Of a stretch of DNA of 45,773 nucleotides, positions 1 through 8,953 are shown one piece after another. The position numbers and the translations under genes are program-made. The notes below the pieces were generated by a model, which worked only from the letters and a program-made list of their open reading frames with translations, was not told the DNA's origin and searched no databases. Numbering within the stretch: position 1 is the stretch's first letter; every line of letters begins with the position of its first letter. This stretch comes from Pseudomonadota bacterium (GTDB lineage: Bacteria > Bdellovibrionota_B > Oligoflexia > Oligoflexales > CAIYRB01): the NCBI GenBank assembly GCA_026390435.1, contig JAPLFY010000049.1, positions 1-45,773 of the forward strand, written 5' to 3'.

Positions 1-423
1 ACCGCGTCCACATGGATTCCACACACCTTTGGCAGAATTATTTGGATGATCCCAGGGACAAATACCGGTCAGCCATCCACGCTTTGAATTACCGTTGTAG
101 CTCACCTTAATGATTGTGCCGCAGAGTTTCTTTTCCTGCAGCGTCCTCGTGCAATCAGGAAGACCACTAGACCAACCGTTGCAAGTAGCTCCGTCAATCA
201 ATGGATCGCCCTCGACCACTGCTACTCCGTCACTGAAATTGAAACCAGGCGGGGTCTGACACTCGACTGGCATAGAGCCTGGAGTGTAATAGGAAACCGA
301 GTACCCCCCACTACCACCAGAACTTGCGACTTTCGATTGAGTCGAGTTCGTGGTTTTACAACCGACGGCGATCAACACACTGACCAGTAACACAGACCAA
401 GTAGTTTGCAAGTGAAGCCCCAC
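1..423 (-). CDS. Secreted lipoprotein, 3' end outside window
   Basis: The frame is open from a GTG at 423 to the window edge, giving 141 codons without a stop. The N-terminus is a lipoprotein signal peptide: a hydrophobic stretch ending in LIAVGC, with the cysteine as the predicted lipidated residue. A Ser/Gly-rich linker follows, then a cysteine-rich domain with at least six cysteines, suggesting disulfides in an exported protein. No family is recognised. An ATG at 425 is out of frame and stops early, so GTG is preferred although no strong ribosome site is visible. It lies directly downstream of the truncated epimerase gene on the same strand. Confidence 0.6.
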   Translation of the reverse strand, partial: MGLHLQTTWSVLLVSVLIAVGCKTTNSTQSKVASSGGSGGYSVSYYTPGSMPVECQTPPGFNFSDGVAVVEGDPLIDGATCNGWSSGLPDCTRTLQEKKLCGTIIKVSYNGNSKRGWLTGICPWDHPNNSAKGVWNPCGRG

Positions 424-473
424 ATTTGAAGAGAGGCAGTGACGAAATTTGTTTACTGCCTATGCCTTCAATT

Positions 474-1304
474 TTAAGTGAGGATAATAAGTCCGCACAA
501 CGAACCCCTCAGAATCTCTTGGAGTTGCATGGCAGTGCGCACTGTTTCATCGACACAAATGGGAATAGACACCTGCTTACTTAATTGCTCGAGGCCGGCC
601 ACGGCCCGTTCTGGTAGGGGTTGCTCAAAAAACTCGATGGCTAAACCGAGCTTAGACACCTCAGTGAGTAATCGAACCGCAGACTCGACGGTGAACCCCT
701 GATTTCCATCTAATATGTAGCGCGTATGACTGGGAACTAGAGCATGGAGTGCCGCAATCATCGCACTATCCTGACCGACGTTACCCGATACTTTTACCTT
801 TATGGTACGAAACTCATAAGGAGCAAATATCTGCCAAAAATCAGCAATCAACTCCGGCGCCATGATCGGCAAGGTAATGTCTGTATCTAAAAATTTTTGA
901 GATGATGTGCCAAAGAGTGCCGCAAGCGGTAGGCCCAGTTCCTGTGCACGGAGATCCCAGAGCGCTGATTCAACGCCAACATAAGCCGTTACCGAATCGC
1001 GCACTACCGCTTCCCTAACCTTGGCTAGGTGACTCAGAGCATCGCTAGTGTTGCGGCCGCTTAGGTCAGCAAGTAAGTGCGACGCAACCCGATGCGCAGT
1101 TGCAACATCGTCGTAAGTCAGACTCGGAAAGGGAGCACATTCGCCCAGACCCACGGCGCCTGCGGAGTTTGTGATTTCAACGACAGCAATCTCAGCGCAG
1201 GCCAAAGACTCGCGCGAGATCGTGAATGGCACATGAATGGGCACAGTGACTGGAGTCACTAGAGATGATGCTATGGAAAAAGGACTGGTCTTTGTCATTG
1301 GCAT
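474..1304 (-). pseudogene. Dipeptide epimerase (enolase superfamily), C-terminus missing
   Basis: An enolase-superfamily protein of the muconate-lactonizing/L-Ala-D/L-Glu epimerase type, which normally epimerises cell-wall dipeptides in the cytoplasm. The capping domain (about residues 15-130) and most of the barrel are present. Visible catalytic elements are the KVKV lysine pair (K169/K171) and the metal ligands in LDGNQG (D199), FFEQP (E227) and CVDET (D252). The reading frame stops at residue 276, exactly where the family continues into the strand carrying the second catalytic lysine and the C-terminal capping segment, roughly 50-80 residues. In the next frame, just past the stop, the codons read LKIEGIG, which resembles the missing lysine strand. 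That frame soon runs into the lipoprotein gene and stops. It is probably a frameshifted or decayed gene; the alternative is a short variant with altered function. Confidence 0.7.
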
Positions 1305-1386
1305 CTGCAGCGGCCTCTCGAATCAGAGATCCGCAAAGTCTACCACTGTTCAAAACTTGTATCCGTCTTTTTCGCTAAGCATCTTT

Positions 1387-2961
1387 TTAACCGCGCTTTA
1401 AAAGCACGAAGCGACCATCGGCACCGCTTAAGCCTGCGCGCGCCTTGACGCCGGTTTGAGTCTCGAGAAATTCGACAATACCGACCTGAACATCGCCAGT
1501 ACTAGGCACCACATCAGCAGCCGCAGCAACTCCACTTGCCTCTTTGAGTCCATCTACTGTCCACGGAATCGCCGACGTGGGACTAGCCAAATCCTTAATC
1601 ACCGCATTACTAGACTCATTAATAGTTTTCATGTCGGCATAAAGCTGATCATCAAGTAACCCAGGACCCTTGGGGCCTAGTACTATTGAGAAACTAGTTT
1701 TCGAATCCGTCATGTCTACCGCGCGCCCCCCTTCCGAGTGCACCACGACGACCATCTTCTTTCCACCCGCAATAGCCTTGGCCAAAACATTGAGCCCCAT
1801 AGCTAGTTGCCGCATGGCTTCGATATTGCTAAATGCCTGAACCTTCGGGTTGCCTCCGCCACCGTCTGTAGCTTTATCGGCATCGTTCCCATCCAAATCA
1901 GTCGCATTTAAAAACAGAGAAAAGTTACGCACCGGCATACCTGGCAAATCTAACGAAGAAACTACGTATTTGCACTGACCTAGAAATTCGCTGCTGGCTC
2001 CGACTTGCGTTTTATTTTGATTCTGCGTATTGGCAGTGGCTGCAGCCAAAGGTTGACGCCTTTGCTCCAAAGTCGCGGCAGCCTGCAAATTACTAAGACC
2101 AGCTTGAAATTGCGAAATACTGGCAACTAAATCCCGACGCAGCTTTGGATCCTTCTGTACCAACTGATCCATTTTATAGATCACGTTCTGCTCCAGAGGG
2201 GCCCTGTCAGCATAACTCTTACCAACGAATTGGCTAACCTGAGATACATAAGCCTGCACCGACCTACTGCTCACAACGATAGATTCGTCCGCCTTGCCCA
2301 GCACAGCATTGGACCTTACTGACCCTTCAGCTGCATCATATTCACCACCCATCATAAAACAAGAGATCCCCAGGGGACTCGTGATGACGCCGGTATTCTG
2401 AGCGAATAGAGTCAAGTCCGGTTGATTGATCCGAAGCTTGCACCCCTTCAGAGCATGATTGTTCATGCTGACTTGCTTTAGTCCAAGGAAAGTTTGGATG
2501 GCCACTTTGTCGGCGCTGATTGGTGCGACATCTGCGGTACCAAGTCCCAACAAATTTGTTGCAGTTGGGGTTACCGAACCATCATTAGTGCCATTTTGCA
2601 GAATATCTGCAAACCACTTATTAAATCTCAACGCCCGTAGCCTAGGGTTGTCGCTAATATTATCCTGACCATTAGCAATTAAAAATGCCGATGCACCTCC
2701 CATCCGCTTCGATCCAAGCGGTACGTCAGCAGCGGTAGTCACAGTGTTGTCTGGGTTTAAAAGTCCGGCCTTGAACACTAGCGGAGTAAATAAATGGTTA
2801 CAGACCTTAATCTGCACTAGTGCCCAGCCTTCTTGACCTTCTGCCATGGCCTGCGACACGCCGAGTCCGGTGCGCCATGTTAAGCCCATCATTTCGTAGG
2901 CGTCATACGGATTGACACCAGCCCATGTTGCGAAACGGCTGTTCGGCCACTTATCAATCAT
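1387..2961 (-). CDS. DUF1501-like protein, probably paired with the c-type cytochrome
   Basis: A 524-residue protein, last gene of a three-gene minus-strand unit, starting 18 bases after the preceding stop. Around residue 400 it carries VVVVHSEGGR followed by a segment ending VLGPKGPG, preceded by a DLDGND motif. Together these resemble the DLDGWDTH, SEFGR and GG motifs of DUF1501 proteins. The middle of the protein is Ala/Gln-rich and probably helical. No signal peptide is visible at the ATG used here, although relatives are usually exported; either the true start differs or export is indirect. The family is known to sit beside planctomycete-type cytochrome proteins, which matches this locus. 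Biochemical function is unknown. Confidence 0.5.
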   Translation of the reverse strand: MIDKWPNSRFATWAGVNPYDAYEMMGLTWRTGLGVSQAMAEGQEGWALVQIKVCNHLFTPLVFKAGLLNPDNTVTTAADVPLGSKRMGGASAFLIANGQDNISDNPRLRALRFNKWFADILQNGTNDGSVTPTATNLLGLGTADVAPISADKVAIQTFLGLKQVSMNNHALKGCKLRINQPDLTLFAQNTGVITSPLGISCFMMGGEYDAAEGSVRSNAVLGKADESIVVSSRSVQAYVSQVSQFVGKSYADRAPLEQNVIYKMDQLVQKDPKLRRDLVASISQFQAGLSNLQAAATLEQRRQPLAAATANTQNQNKTQVGASSEFLGQCKYVVSSLDLPGMPVRNFSLFLNATDLDGNDADKATDGGGGNPKVQAFSNIEAMRQLAMGLNVLAKAIAGGKKMVVVVHSEGGRAVDMTDSKTSFSIVLGPKGPGLLDDQLYADMKTINESSNAVIKDLASPTSAIPWTVDGLKEASGVAAAADVVPSTGDVQVGIVEFLETQTGVKARAGLSGADGRFVLLKRG

Positions 2962-2979
2962 AAAGAAATCCGCGTTCTT

Positions 2980-3696
2980 TCACCTTGCTACAGCAAATGC
3001 ATAGGAAGATATTAAAGAGGAAATCGCCTTCCGCATACCTTCCACATTTTCTCCGCAAATCGCACCAAGCAACGCCGCCGAATCATTCATCTCAACTGTA
3101 TTGGGATTTAGCCCGGGCAAGCATTTAGTCATCATTTCTAAAGCTTCGTCTTTACTTCCGCACTGACAGTTTGGATTTTTGCTCGTGCAATTATGCGCTA
3201 CTACGTTCCCAATTGTTTCCAGAGACCGTAAATAAGTATCGGTCAAAGAATCTGCCGCAATATTTGTGCGCGCACCACTAGCAACATCCACCAAATTGCC
3301 ACTCTCTTTGTCGATAACATCGTCTCCGACCTTATAATGGGTCGCAAGCAAAAAACGCAAACGAGCGTCGGGCAACTTCGGCGGATTCGTCGTTAAATCA
3401 ATTGGCAGCAGCATGTCGGCAGTCACTGCCAGCATACCACTCCCCATGCATCCTTCTACGGAACTACGAAGCAGCAGCACGTCTTTAACTTGCATGCTAG
3501 CACCTGAATTATCGATGTTCTTGGTTACGACCTTGGTAGTGGGGGGCACGTCTGCTGGCTTTTCGGTAGCAGGCGCCTCGGCTGGTGGCTTCTTACGCAA
3601 ATATTTTGTCTTTAGATCTCCAATATCCTCGCGGGAGCAAGCTAAAGACATGAAGCCTAGAATTGCAAAAATTAGAGTGAGTATCTGCCTCCTCAT
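2980..3696 (-). CDS. Hypothetical lipoprotein of the cytochrome/DUF1501-like unit
   Basis: A lipoprotein of about 238 residues. The ATG at 3696 is chosen because a GAGG ribosome site lies 6 bases upstream, overlapping the end of the previous gene, whose stop is only two bases away; the GTG at 3711 is the less likely start. The signal peptide MRRQILTLIFAILGF ends in a lipobox MSLAC, followed by a Pro/Ala/Lys-rich linker. The folded part contains a CTSKNPNCQC cluster and further cysteines near the C-terminus. It matches no family I recognise. Tight spacing on both sides implies co-transcription with the cytochrome and the DUF1501-like protein. Confidence 0.7.
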   Translation of the reverse strand: MRRQILTLIFAILGFMSLACSREDIGDLKTKYLRKKPPAEAPATEKPADVPPTTKVVTKNIDNSGASMQVKDVLLLRSSVEGCMGSGMLAVTADMLLPIDLTTNPPKLPDARLRFLLATHYKVGDDVIDKESGNLVDVASGARTNIAADSLTDTYLRSLETIGNVVAHNCTSKNPNCQCGSKDEALEMMTKCLPGLNPNTVEMNDSAALLGAICGENVEGMRKAISSLISSYAFAVAR

Positions 3697-3698
3697 GT

Positions 3699-5543
3699 TT
3701 ACCTCTTGCACGCATAAGTTTCAGAGGAGAAATAGGCCGTGATCATCGGACCCAGCAGACCTTTTTCTTCCGCAGCCGCCTGTTTGATCCTGACAACGAC
3801 TTCCTCAGTCGTAGTCGCTAGATTGCTTAGAGCCCGAGGCAAATGACGAGCTAGCCCACCAGCCACAGCACGCCCATCACCAATTAGAAATGCTGCTAAC
3901 TCCCTTACTGATTTCAACGGTCTATCCTGACCTGCCGCATTCAGTGCATTGATACAAGCTTGTTCCGTATTGTCAGTAGCGAGCAGAGACTGGAGAAATG
4001 CTGCCGTAACTGGCTGAGTTGGCCCAGTCAACCCCGGCTGGTTGACCATGTCGGTAGCAGTAGCAGCAGCAAAATCGGGATCTGTAGCATCAATCTTAGC
4101 AGTTACCCCGTAAATCTGGCCGGCACTATTAAACGGCCTATATAAAATCGATGCGGCTGCCATATGGCGATCTATGTGACAACTTTGACAGAGATTGGCG
4201 GCTAGGGGTATGGCAGAGGATCCACGCCAGGCAATAGCAGTTCCTTTTTGACCACGGAAATCCTTTGATTTCAGACAGCTTGGAAGGTCCTTAACCACGG
4301 TAGAACCTCCATCCACATCAAATCCCGGCTTGAGCACATCGCCACGGATGACAAATTGCATTATAGAAGCGCGGCCATAATTATTGTTCGTAGCCAAAAA
4401 TGAACTGGGTTTGGCTCGAAGGTATCCTACACTGGTAAAGAATGAATCCCGAGGTGCCTTCATCGTGCAGGCAGCCCAACCGCTGCTAGGGACATCGCAC
4501 CCATAAAGCGGCGCAGTATTGGCTGACACCATCACCTGAGGACTGAGTAGCAAATCGGCAAAGGCCACTTTGTCATAGGACCCCTTCAGGAGCTGATAGA
4601 ACTCCTCTTTCAGGTCAGTTGCCTGAGCTGACGTAATCACTCCATCAATAGGCTGGATGTCCTGACTTCCGGCAATTTTTTTGGCAAATTTCCGCAAAGT
4701 CTTTGCTTCAAACTCTGCCTTCCAACTTGGGTCTGATAACATGCGTCCGCTTAAATTGACGCGGTCGGCAAGTGGTACTGGCTGGTCTAGCGCAACGCTG
4801 CCCAACTTGAACTCTGCTGCTGTGGGTTCCCGGCTAAAAGCATCGTTTACAACGCGGCGAAGGTATTCGCGTAAGGTTGCAGGCTGCGTGCATTTAAAGT
4901 TAAGAACAACTCCCACTCCGCCGCCGATCTCTTTACCCAGTTCAGACCCAGCTAGAATCGCCTGAGCTTCCTGAACCGCCGCAGGCAATTCAATAACCAT
5001 CCACTTAAGGATCGGCAACAGCTGTGCCTTAGCTTCCACCGTCATTTCCCCTGTTGGCATCGCAGCTGGCTTCGAACCAACGATATCCTTGGCTTTAAAA
5101 AGCAAGGTTGCAAAAACAGCTGCAGCTTGCGGATCCACTGTTAGGCTCTGTTTAGAGAATTGGTCCTTGTCCAATGGCCAGAAACTCGCCACAGAACCAT
5201 TCTTTACATCGTGACAACTTAAACAGTTATCGAGAAAAAACTGAACCGCCACCTCATCACTTGGGGCCTGAACTTTCTCGAGCATCTGATCCAATGTTAG
5301 TGTTAGGGGCAGCAGTTTTTTGGCTACTGCTCCCTGACCTGGGACAGCTGGCACCGAAGCACAGTTGGCTGGTCTTTTAGTAGGATCGGGAGACGAACAG
5401 TCAATAAGAATTGGTTTGCGCAGATCAACGGTTCGAGACTGCTTGGCCGCATCGGAGGATGAACAAGCCTGCAACCCGGAAAGCAACGAGGCCGCTAATG
5501 ATGCGGTAATCAATCGGATTTTCGTCGTGTTTAATGTTGCCAT
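3699..5543 (-). CDS. Di-haem c-type cytochrome lipoprotein, planctomycete-cytochrome-like
   Basis: A protein of about 614 residues when started at the ATG at 5543, which follows a GGGATGG ribosome-like site and opens directly into a lipoprotein signal ending SGLQAC. Two haem-attachment motifs are visible: CLSCH at about residues 107-111 and CQSCH at about 452-456. Between them, YLRRVVNDAF and following residues resemble the DUF1592/DUF1588/DUF1595 domains of planctomycete-type cytochrome proteins. Expected to be anchored in the envelope and to take part in electron transfer; the substrate is unknown. It is the first gene of a unit with a lipoprotein and a DUF1501-like protein. The frame extends further upstream, but the extra residues would bury the signal peptide. 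Confidence 0.75.
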   Translation of the reverse strand: MATLNTTKIRLITASLAASLLSGLQACSSSDAAKQSRTVDLRKPILIDCSSPDPTKRPANCASVPAVPGQGAVAKKLLPLTLTLDQMLEKVQAPSDEVAVQFFLDNCLSCHDVKNGSVASFWPLDKDQFSKQSLTVDPQAAAVFATLLFKAKDIVGSKPAAMPTGEMTVEAKAQLLPILKWMVIELPAAVQEAQAILAGSELGKEIGGGVGVVLNFKCTQPATLREYLRRVVNDAFSREPTAAEFKLGSVALDQPVPLADRVNLSGRMLSDPSWKAEFEAKTLRKFAKKIAGSQDIQPIDGVITSAQATDLKEEFYQLLKGSYDKVAFADLLLSPQVMVSANTAPLYGCDVPSSGWAACTMKAPRDSFFTSVGYLRAKPSSFLATNNNYGRASIMQFVIRGDVLKPGFDVDGGSTVVKDLPSCLKSKDFRGQKGTAIAWRGSSAIPLAANLCQSCHIDRHMAAASILYRPFNSAGQIYGVTAKIDATDPDFAAATATDMVNQPGLTGPTQPVTAAFLQSLLATDNTEQACINALNAAGQDRPLKSVRELAAFLIGDGRAVAGGLARHLPRALSNLATTTEEVVVRIKQAAAEEKGLLGPMITAYFSSETYACKR

Positions 5544-5889
5544 TAGAACCATCCCAGAAAACAACTTGGCTTGATAACTCACTCTGTAAATTACTCGTCG
5601 GAGCAAAGCAGGAAATTCTTAAGCACATCTTTGGATTTCTTGTAATTTTATATAGTTGAGACGCCAATTATTGGCCGCAAAAAATCAAGCACCTTGGCGA
5701 AGGCACTCATCTACAGGCGGAGGTTAAAAGTGGCCAAAATAAAAGTCCTGTATACCACCGGATTCACTACATTTTCATATTTGATTAAAGTTTTTCAAAA
5801 ATACTTCCGACGAGTGTTTTAGAACGGCGCGCAGGTCCCGACAGTCCCCAAATGTTTTAGAGGATTAACTTCCGGGGAGGACTCGACTG
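5544..5889. promoter_or_regulatory. Divergent intergenic region with possible operator and promoters
   Basis: This 346-base gap separates the cytochrome unit (minus) from the Tat-exported pair (plus). A dyad GCCAA-TAA-TTGGC lies at 5663-5675; on the minus strand it is followed about 9 bases later by an AT-rich TATATAAAAT that could serve as a -10 region for the cytochrome unit. On the plus strand TTCACT (5763-5768) and TAAAGT (5786-5791), 17 bases apart, make a weak sigma-70-like pair. No coding potential was seen. The promoter assignments are by eye only. Confidence 0.3.
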
Positions 5890-6912
5890 ATGCAGGATCC
5901 ACGCGACACAAACGAGAAGAGCACAGCGCCCACAACCGATTCAACGAGCGTGCACAAGCAAATTAATAGCGTTAAGGCCGAGACTTCATCGGCGTTGCCC
6001 CGGCGGCTACTGTTCTCCGGCGGTCTTCTCGGGCTGATCAGCCAAGCTTGTTCAAGAACTGAGTTTTCATCAGCAGGCGCAGGAAATACGCTGCGGAAAA
6101 ATGCCGCGCCAGTGACCGCCAATCCTGGGGTACCGGGTTCAGCGAAGGACACTGGCACGGTCGCCCCGACTATCCCACCCCAAGAAATTCCGACAATGGA
6201 CGCCGGCACAGCATGTCGTGCGATCGACAACCCAATGCTAAATCTTGAGCCTGTACCTTTGGCTTTGGCTGAAAAAATGCCCACGGCTGTTTTTTACGGC
6301 CAACAAAAGTCGGCTCTCTTGGCCCTACTCCTCCCAGAAGGTGAGGACATCAAGAGTATCGTTGTCTGCACCGCAAACGGAAAACTCATGGCTCTGCACG
6401 GAATCACCAGCGCTGACAAAAAAAGCAACGGAAATTGGCGCCCAATCGTCATCGACAATCTACCCCTAATCGACAAGGGAGCTGGCCTAAATGAAATTAT
6501 TGTGCTGATGCAAATCAGTGGAAAGACCGTCAAAGCCAACATTCCAGTAGCATTTATGGACAGATTTCAAAACAAATCCGTGATTGATTTCTCTGACCAT
6601 ACAGTGCCGGCGGGAATGATTGGCAATCAAAGTGTCACTCAGTTCAAAGAAGGAAAAGGTACATTTAATGTAGACGAAAAAGAAGTCTATCCAAATAAAT
6701 ACAACAGTACTCAAGTCCGCAATCTCCAAACCGCAAAATCCAGCACAACTTGGACTAAAGGCGACCGAATTATAGGCACTGTGTTTACGGACGTAATGGG
6801 CAGGGTCCTCGACACCTTAGACGGATCGACGATCCTTGAGCACCAGGTTTTCTGTACCTACAAAGAGACCAGTGACGGCAAGTGGGCCAGAACCATGCTG
6901 CATATCGGTTAA
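5890..6912 (+). CDS. Tat-exported lipoprotein-like protein, function unknown
   Basis: A 340-residue protein; ATG preceded by a GGGGAGGA ribosome site. An unusually long N-terminal region of about 37 residues precedes PRRLLFSGGLLGLISQAC, which combines a twin-arginine motif with a lipobox-like cysteine, so it is probably a Tat-dependent lipoprotein. A Pro/Ala/Gly-rich linker leads to a domain from about residue 110 that looks mostly beta. Its C-terminal part contains VFTDVMGRVL, faintly resembling VMDPVGRIL in the next protein, so the two may share a fold. No enzyme motif is recognised. It is the first of a two-gene plus-strand unit divergent from the cytochrome operon, hinting at a shared envelope process. 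Confidence 0.65.
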   Translation: MQDPRDTNEKSTAPTTDSTSVHKQINSVKAETSSALPRRLLFSGGLLGLISQACSRTEFSSAGAGNTLRKNAAPVTANPGVPGSAKDTGTVAPTIPPQEIPTMDAGTACRAIDNPMLNLEPVPLALAEKMPTAVFYGQQKSALLALLLPEGEDIKSIVVCTANGKLMALHGITSADKKSNGNWRPIVIDNLPLIDKGAGLNEIIVLMQISGKTVKANIPVAFMDRFQNKSVIDFSDHTVPAGMIGNQSVTQFKEGKGTFNVDEKEVYPNKYNSTQVRNLQTAKSSTTWTKGDRIIGTVFTDVMGRVLDTLDGSTILEHQVFCTYKETSDGKWARTMLHIG

Positions 6913-6967
6913 GAAATAATTCATCTAACAAAAATCTGCCCGACGGGCGATTAGCAGGAGAATATAC

Positions 6968-7963
6968 ATGCCCATCGTGAAGCCTGAAGTTTACGAAATG
7001 GACCGTCGGCACTTGCTAAAAATGACCGGAACTATGGGGATTGGTGCCACTTTTGTCTCGCCGGGTGAGCTTTTTGCCTCAGGCGCTTGCGATCGGATTG
7101 ATACCAGTCCGTCTTCGGTGCCCACAGAGCAGGCTGGTGCGACACTGCAATATTGGATCGACGGCATCCACTTTGGACCTCGCAAGGACATGAACAGTCC
7201 TCGCAGCGACCTGAAGTCACGTGCCAACATAACACTATTTATGAACTTATCGCAGTCAGCAGCAAGTTACGTGGAATCCGTTGTGTTTCTTGACCAGAAT
7301 AAAAACACAGTAGGCGCACGTTACTTCGACTCATCAATGAAAATGATAGATCATAACTATGTGCCCTACGTGCGCTTTGAAAATGTCGAGTTGGACTATA
7401 CCGCCACTTACACTGTCATTTATTCGGTACGAACTGGTAGCAATCTTAAGCTCTACACAAGCTCGATTGTAAAGCCAACCATAAGCACCCTGAACACCAC
7501 CTTCCTGCCGCAAACCATGCGCAGCGATCTTCAGACATTTTTGGTGGGCAATGCAGTAAATCCGACCCCAGGGTTGATTACTACACCTTTCCAATTTTAC
7601 ACTGCAAATGGCCTTGATCTACATAGTGCTCGCGGCCGCATTACAAAGATGTCAGGGGATGGCTCCGACTTTGTAGTCAACATTGACTTCATGCATGGAG
7701 ACGCTGCAGCGGACCATTATATGCGGTACTTTATAGTCATGGACCCAGTCGGCCGGATCTTGGGATTCCATAAACGGAAGGCTATGAATGAAGGCGGTCA
7801 ATCAGACGGCTCACTCAATGTGTCTGCAATTTCTGGCGAGACAAGAAACGAGTTTAACGTCCCTGACCTACAAATCGCAAATATAGCCGACTGTCCATAC
7901 ATTCAAATTTATACCGAAGACAGTTATGACGCCATTGCCCGTGGCATGATTCGTTTACGATGA
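6968..7963 (+). CDS. Tat-exported protein, function unknown
   Basis: A 331-residue protein. The ATG at 6968 has an AGGAG site 7 bases upstream, supporting it over the internal ATG at 7001. The signal region carries DRRHLLKMTG followed by a short hydrophobic segment, a twin-arginine signal usually used for proteins folded, often with a cofactor, before export. The mature part appears beta-rich. Near the C-terminus are HGDAAADHYMRYFIVMDP and a final YTEDSYDAIARG. The histidine-containing stretch could bind a metal, but this is not established. It sits 55 bases after the preceding Tat protein and is probably co-transcribed. Confidence 0.65.
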   Translation: MPIVKPEVYEMDRRHLLKMTGTMGIGATFVSPGELFASGACDRIDTSPSSVPTEQAGATLQYWIDGIHFGPRKDMNSPRSDLKSRANITLFMNLSQSAASYVESVVFLDQNKNTVGARYFDSSMKMIDHNYVPYVRFENVELDYTATYTVIYSVRTGSNLKLYTSSIVKPTISTLNTTFLPQTMRSDLQTFLVGNAVNPTPGLITTPFQFYTANGLDLHSARGRITKMSGDGSDFVVNIDFMHGDAAADHYMRYFIVMDPVGRILGFHKRKAMNEGGQSDGSLNVSAISGETRNEFNVPDLQIANIADCPYIQIYTEDSYDAIARGMIRLR

Positions 7964-8074
7964 AGGCTTGGCGATGAGGAAGTACTCAGCACACCTAAGA
8001 TTTAAGATTGCTATCTTTGGGGCTCGGGCCACTTTATAATGGCTTATGGATATTCGAAACAGAAAGCTCCGACT

Positions 8075-8941
8075 ATGAAGCTCTTTAAACGGTTCGCTGC
8101 CCTAATCGGCTGCAGCTTACTTACAGGCTGTCTCGTCAACAGCCTGATATACAAACACCTAGACTGGCTCATTCTCTACCAAATCGATCGCTACCTAGAT
8201 TTAACCTCCGAACAAAAACATAAGATCGAAGGACCAATTGAGGCCACCGTCACCTGGTTTAAGACCGAGCGCCTTGGTGAGGTTATCGAGCTGTTACGCC
8301 AGGATTTGCTGACCACAGAGAAACGCAAGTTTGACAGTTCCTCTTACGATCAGTGGCTGAATATTTTTGCCGAAAATCGGCGTCTAATCGCAGAAAAATT
8401 GATTCCTATCGCAGCCCCATTAGCGGCAGAATTGAGCGAGGATCAAATTGAACATCTGCAACATAAATTAGAGCATTGGAATCGTCCTTTGGAAAAAGTC
8501 GTGACAAGTGACGACAAAGACTTTGACGACGCTCTGGAAGACTATGCTGACACCTCTCTGGACAGACTTGAATCCATGTTTGGCCCCCTGCGTGAGGATC
8601 AGATGGAATTAATTGTCAAAAAGTTAGAATGGACGCATGAAGGCCTGCGTGATGAACTTCGCATTCGGACAAATGTCCAAAATGAATGGCTGAAACTCTT
8701 AAGGGGCCACGACCAAGTGCGCCTAATCGCAGCTATGCGGCAAGCCAACGGACTAGATCCGGCGGCTGATCAATTAACGGAGTACTACCAGTTTCAACAG
8801 CGTAGCCGCACTTTATGGCGCAACATGCGAGTTAGCCTGGAACCGACTCTTGATGAAAAGCAATGGCAACATCTACAGCACGCATTTAAAGACTTGCTTA
8901 CCGAACTGGAGCGACTGACCTCTAAGCCAGTAAATCGATAA
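8075..8941 (+). CDS. DUF6279-type lipoprotein
   Basis: A lipoprotein of about 288 residues starting at MKLFKRFAALIGC; its signal ends in a lipobox LLTGC. An in-frame ATG at 8039 exists but would put 12 polar residues before the signal. Immediately after the lipidated cysteine comes the pattern YKHLDWLILYQIDRYLDL and then LTSEQK, characteristic of DUF6279 lipoproteins, which are helical and of unknown function. The rest is almost entirely amphipathic helix with many charged residues. It converges with hemW, the two stops being only 12 bases apart, with no obvious terminator between them. Confidence 0.75.
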   Translation: MKLFKRFAALIGCSLLTGCLVNSLIYKHLDWLILYQIDRYLDLTSEQKHKIEGPIEATVTWFKTERLGEVIELLRQDLLTTEKRKFDSSSYDQWLNIFAENRRLIAEKLIPIAAPLAAELSEDQIEHLQHKLEHWNRPLEKVVTSDDKDFDDALEDYADTSLDRLESMFGPLREDQMELIVKKLEWTHEGLRDELRIRTNVQNEWLKLLRGHDQVRLIAAMRQANGLDPAADQLTEYYQFQQRSRTLWRNMRVSLEPTLDEKQWQHLQHAFKDLLTELERLTSKPVNR

Positions 8942-8953
8942 GCTCAAGACATC

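Noticed and set aside
6968-7963. Superoxide-reductase or Sox-type sulfur protein
   Set aside because: The HYMRYF segment is only weakly similar, and the metal-ligand pattern of those families is not present.
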